From the NCBI GenBank assembly GCA_017416055.1, contig JAFQDI010000221.1, forward strand, positions 1 to 6,070: a stretch of 6,070 nucleotides of DNA. The letters are read 5' to 3'. The notes under the pieces were generated by a model that saw only the letters and a list, made by a program, of their open reading frames with translations, made no database searches and was not told where the DNA came from. This document shows, one piece after another, positions 4,302 through 6,070 of this stretch (position 1 is the stretch's first letter; the number at the start of each line of letters is the position of its first letter). This DNA comes from Lachnospiraceae bacterium. Its GTDB lineage: Bacteria; Bacillota_A; Clostridia; Lachnospirales; Lachnospiraceae. Both the position numbers and the translations under genes were made by a program.

Positions 4302-5264
4302 ATGAAAAAATTGATAGACGATGTGCGATTGATGATCAAGGTGTGTAACTTATATTACCTTGAGAATATCGGTCAGCAGCAGATTGCAGCGATGCTGAAC
4401 ATTTCCAGACCTACTGTTTCCAGACTACTGTCCTCTTCCAAAGAGCAGGGTATTGTCAAAATCCAGATTTCTGATCTGGATGCAATCAAACATTGGGAGC
4501 TGGAGCGACAGCTAAAAGAACGATACGGACTGAAGGACGTGCTGATCGTCGACTCTATGCCGACGGAAGAAGAAACGCTTAATCTCCTCGGAACCGCTAC
4601 CGCGAAATATCTGGAACGCACGATAAAGGATGACGATATTGTTGGTATATCCATGGGTTCCACGTTGCATCGCGTCATCTCAAAACTAGAACGGCCAAAT
4701 GCAAGCAATGTTACCTTTGTTCCTCTCATCGGCGGAATGGGGCAGCTAAGAATGGAACTTCATTCCAACAACCTTGCAGAGAGTCTTTCCCGCAAGTACA
4801 ACGGTCGTTTTGTCCCGCTGCAGGCACCGGCCAGAGTGTCCAGTTTATCTGTCCGCAGAGAATTGATGAAGGAAGAGAGTATTGCTGCTGCGCTCCGGCT
4901 GGGCGAGCGCGCAGACCTGTCGATCGTAGGTATCGGATATCCGAATGAAAAATCCTCCATCAAGGCCACCGGTTACTTTAAGGAAAATGAGGTTGACTCT
5001 CTTGTAGCCAGACATGTCACCGGAGAGATCTGCATGCAGTTTTATGATATCCACGGCGAATCTTCTCCCTACAAAAATGATAATCTGGTCATTGGAATGC
5101 CATTGCATAAACTTCGCAAAATTCCTTGCTCGATTGGAATCGCGGGCGGCATCTCAAAGCTTCAATCGATTCAGGGCGCGATCAAAGGAAAATACATCAA
5201 CGTATTGATTACTGATTTCGACTGTGCTAACGCACTGATCAACAGTCCCGGAGGTGACGCATGA
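4302..5264 (+). CDS. SorC-family sugar-responsive transcriptional regulator
   Basis: This complete 320-residue protein is close to the usual family length. The N-terminal helix-turn-helix covers about residues 18-53 (NIGQQQIAAMLNISRPTVSRLL, with recognition helix RPTVSRLL). The C-terminal sugar-binding domain (about 62-315) has the phosphosugar-site motifs GISMGSTL (115-122) and FVPLIGGMGQ (139-148), the strand IVGIGYP (208-214), and the closing signature AGGISKLQSIQGAIKGKYINVLITD (281-305). SorC proteins bind operators as tetramers or dimers and respond to sugars or sugar phosphates. The effector here is unknown; by context it is probably a phosphorylated sugar or polyol linked to the next gene. 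The start has a GGAGGG site 9 bases upstream. The stop codon overlaps the next ATG as ATGA, so the two genes are translationally coupled and the regulator probably controls its own operon. Confidence 0.9.
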   Translation: MKKLIDDVRLMIKVCNLYYLENIGQQQIAAMLNISRPTVSRLLSSSKEQGIVKIQISDLDAIKHWELERQLKERYGLKDVLIVDSMPTEEETLNLLGTATAKYLERTIKDDDIVGISMGSTLHRVISKLERPNASNVTFVPLIGGMGQLRMELHSNNLAESLSRKYNGRFVPLQAPARVSSLSVRRELMKEESIAAALRLGERADLSIVGIGYPNEKSSIKATGYFKENEVDSLVARHVTGEICMQFYDIHGESSPYKNDNLVIGMPLHKLRKIPCSIGIAGGISKLQSIQGAIKGKYINVLITDFDCANALINSPGGDA

Positions 5265-6070
5265 ACGAAATTTTAAACATGAGCATCAACGAAATGCCTC
5301 AGGTCGAATTTGACTGCTCCTGCGGACGCCACCACAGCTTCAGCGTAAAAGAAATGTCGATTCGAAAGGGCGCAATCGAAGACCTTCCGAAAATGGCAGA
5401 ACCCTTCAAATCCGGAAAAATTCTGGTTGTTTACGACAACAACACTTACAAGGTGGCCGGAAAAAAGGCCGTGGAACTTCTGGAAGCCAACGGTTTCCTG
5501 GTCAAAGAGCTTCTGTTTGATTGCGGTGACGATATTTTGATTCCCGATGAAAAGACATTGGGAAGAATCATTCAAGAACAGGATTTGGATGTGAATTTAA
5601 TGATCGCTGTGGGATCCGGTGTGATCAATGACTCCGTGAAATTTGTCACTTCCCGTTCCAAACTTCCCTATATCATTGTTGCCACCGCCCCCTCCATGGA
5701 TGGTTATGTGGCTGACGGTGCACCGATCATTTCTCAGGGATATAAATACTCCCCGCAGGCGCATCTCACCTACGGACTGATCGGTGATACCGATGTCTTA
5801 CAGACCGCCCCGCAGGATCTGATTGAGGCAGGATTCGGAGATGTAGTCGGCAAAATCACGGCGATCGCAGACTGGGATCTCGCTGTGAAAGCAAATGGCG
5901 ATTATCGTTGCGACACCTGCGTAACCTTGGTGCAAAGAGCACTGGATGACTGTTTTTCCAAAGCGGCCGGTCTGAAAACCAGAGAGGCAGAGTCCTTGGA
6001 GGCATTGCTGTCGGCACTCACCATGACCGGCGTCGCAATGGCCCTGGTCAATATGTCTCGCCCTGCATCC
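5261..6070 (+). CDS. egsA: Glycerol-1-phosphate dehydrogenase, AraM/EgsA-like (3' end cut by right edge)
   Basis: The first 270 residues are visible of a protein normally near 390-430. The family (iron/nickel/zinc polyol dehydrogenase superfamily) interconverts dihydroxyacetone phosphate and sn-glycerol 1-phosphate with NAD(P)H. Visible marks are the nucleotide-binding GSGVINDSVKF (118-128), the substrate/metal loop TAPSMDGYVADGAPI (142-156), GFGDVVGKITAIADW (191-205) with the first metal ligand Asp194, and RPAS at the very end (267-270). In this family that is followed by the Glu-His-His metal site, just outside the window. An N-terminal CSCGRHH (19-25) precedes the core, as in clostridial homologues. 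GGAGG (5250-5254) lies 6 bases before the ATG, which overlaps the SorC stop. In Bacillus, AraM sits in the arabinose operon. Here the pairing with a sugar-responsive regulator suggests use in carbohydrate or polyol metabolism rather than routine lipid synthesis; that is inference. Confidence 0.9.
   Translation, partial: MNEILNMSINEMPQVEFDCSCGRHHSFSVKEMSIRKGAIEDLPKMAEPFKSGKILVVYDNNTYKVAGKKAVELLEANGFLVKELLFDCGDDILIPDEKTLGRIIQEQDLDVNLMIAVGSGVINDSVKFVTSRSKLPYIIVATAPSMDGYVADGAPIISQGYKYSPQAHLTYGLIGDTDVLQTAPQDLIEAGFGDVVGKITAIADWDLAVKANGDYRCDTCVTLVQRALDDCFSKAAGLKTREAESLEALLSALTMTGVAMALVNMSRPAS

Noticed and set aside
4373..5108. Several minus-strand frames inside the SorC gene
   Set aside because: They are shadows of a certain SorC coding region; none has a recognisable domain.
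5273..5575. 100-codon minus-strand frame inside the G1P dehydrogenase gene
   Set aside because: It is antisense to a clearly conserved dehydrogenase and has no family features of its own.

Overview
The window looks like chromosome from a low-to-moderate GC Bacillota, most likely a clostridial gut-type bacterium such as a Lachnospiraceae. This is inferred from AGGAGG-type ribosome binding sites, sigma-A type promoters, Rho-independent terminators and the gene families present. I saw no tRNA, rRNA, CRISPR array, insertion sequence or phage gene.

Left part (1-702), minus strand. A small glutaredoxin-like protein (75-374) is followed 21 bases downstream by the GTG start of a second gene that runs off the left edge. 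That fragment looks like the N-terminus of a NUDIX hydrolase. A promoter (438-466) and an upstream terminator (478-513) set this pair off as its own unit. Between that terminator and the next one (670-704) lies about 150 bases holding a doubtful 54-codon frame with a Cys-rich start and a short Gly-X-Y stretch, possibly a gene remnant.

Middle part (703-2600), minus strand. A compact toxin-antitoxin operon (AbrB-fold antitoxin, then RelE/ParE toxin, overlapping by ATGA) has its own extended -10 promoter, a palindrome over the predicted start of transcription, and its own terminator. Upstream is a complete class II fructose-1,6-bisphosphate aldolase gene with a strong terminator and a sigma-A promoter carrying an A/T-tract UP-like element.

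Right part (2601-6070). A plus-strand gene for a two-repeat DUF4397-like protein converges on, and overlaps by 57 bases, a minus-strand gene for a leaderless SH3/NlpC-P60 peptidase of the YkfC type, probably a cytoplasmic muropeptide endopeptidase. After a very AT-rich divergent spacer with palindromes comes a plus-strand operon with a near-consensus promoter: a SorC-family sugar-responsive regulator, overlapping by ATGA an AraM/EgsA-like glycerol-1-phosphate dehydrogenase that is cut by the right edge.

Most of the window is ordinary core and accessory metabolism. The points most worth a second look are the AbrB-RelE hybrid toxin-antitoxin unit and its operator, the overlapping DUF4397/YkfC-like pair, the sugar-regulated G1P dehydrogenase, and the small orphan frame between two terminators.
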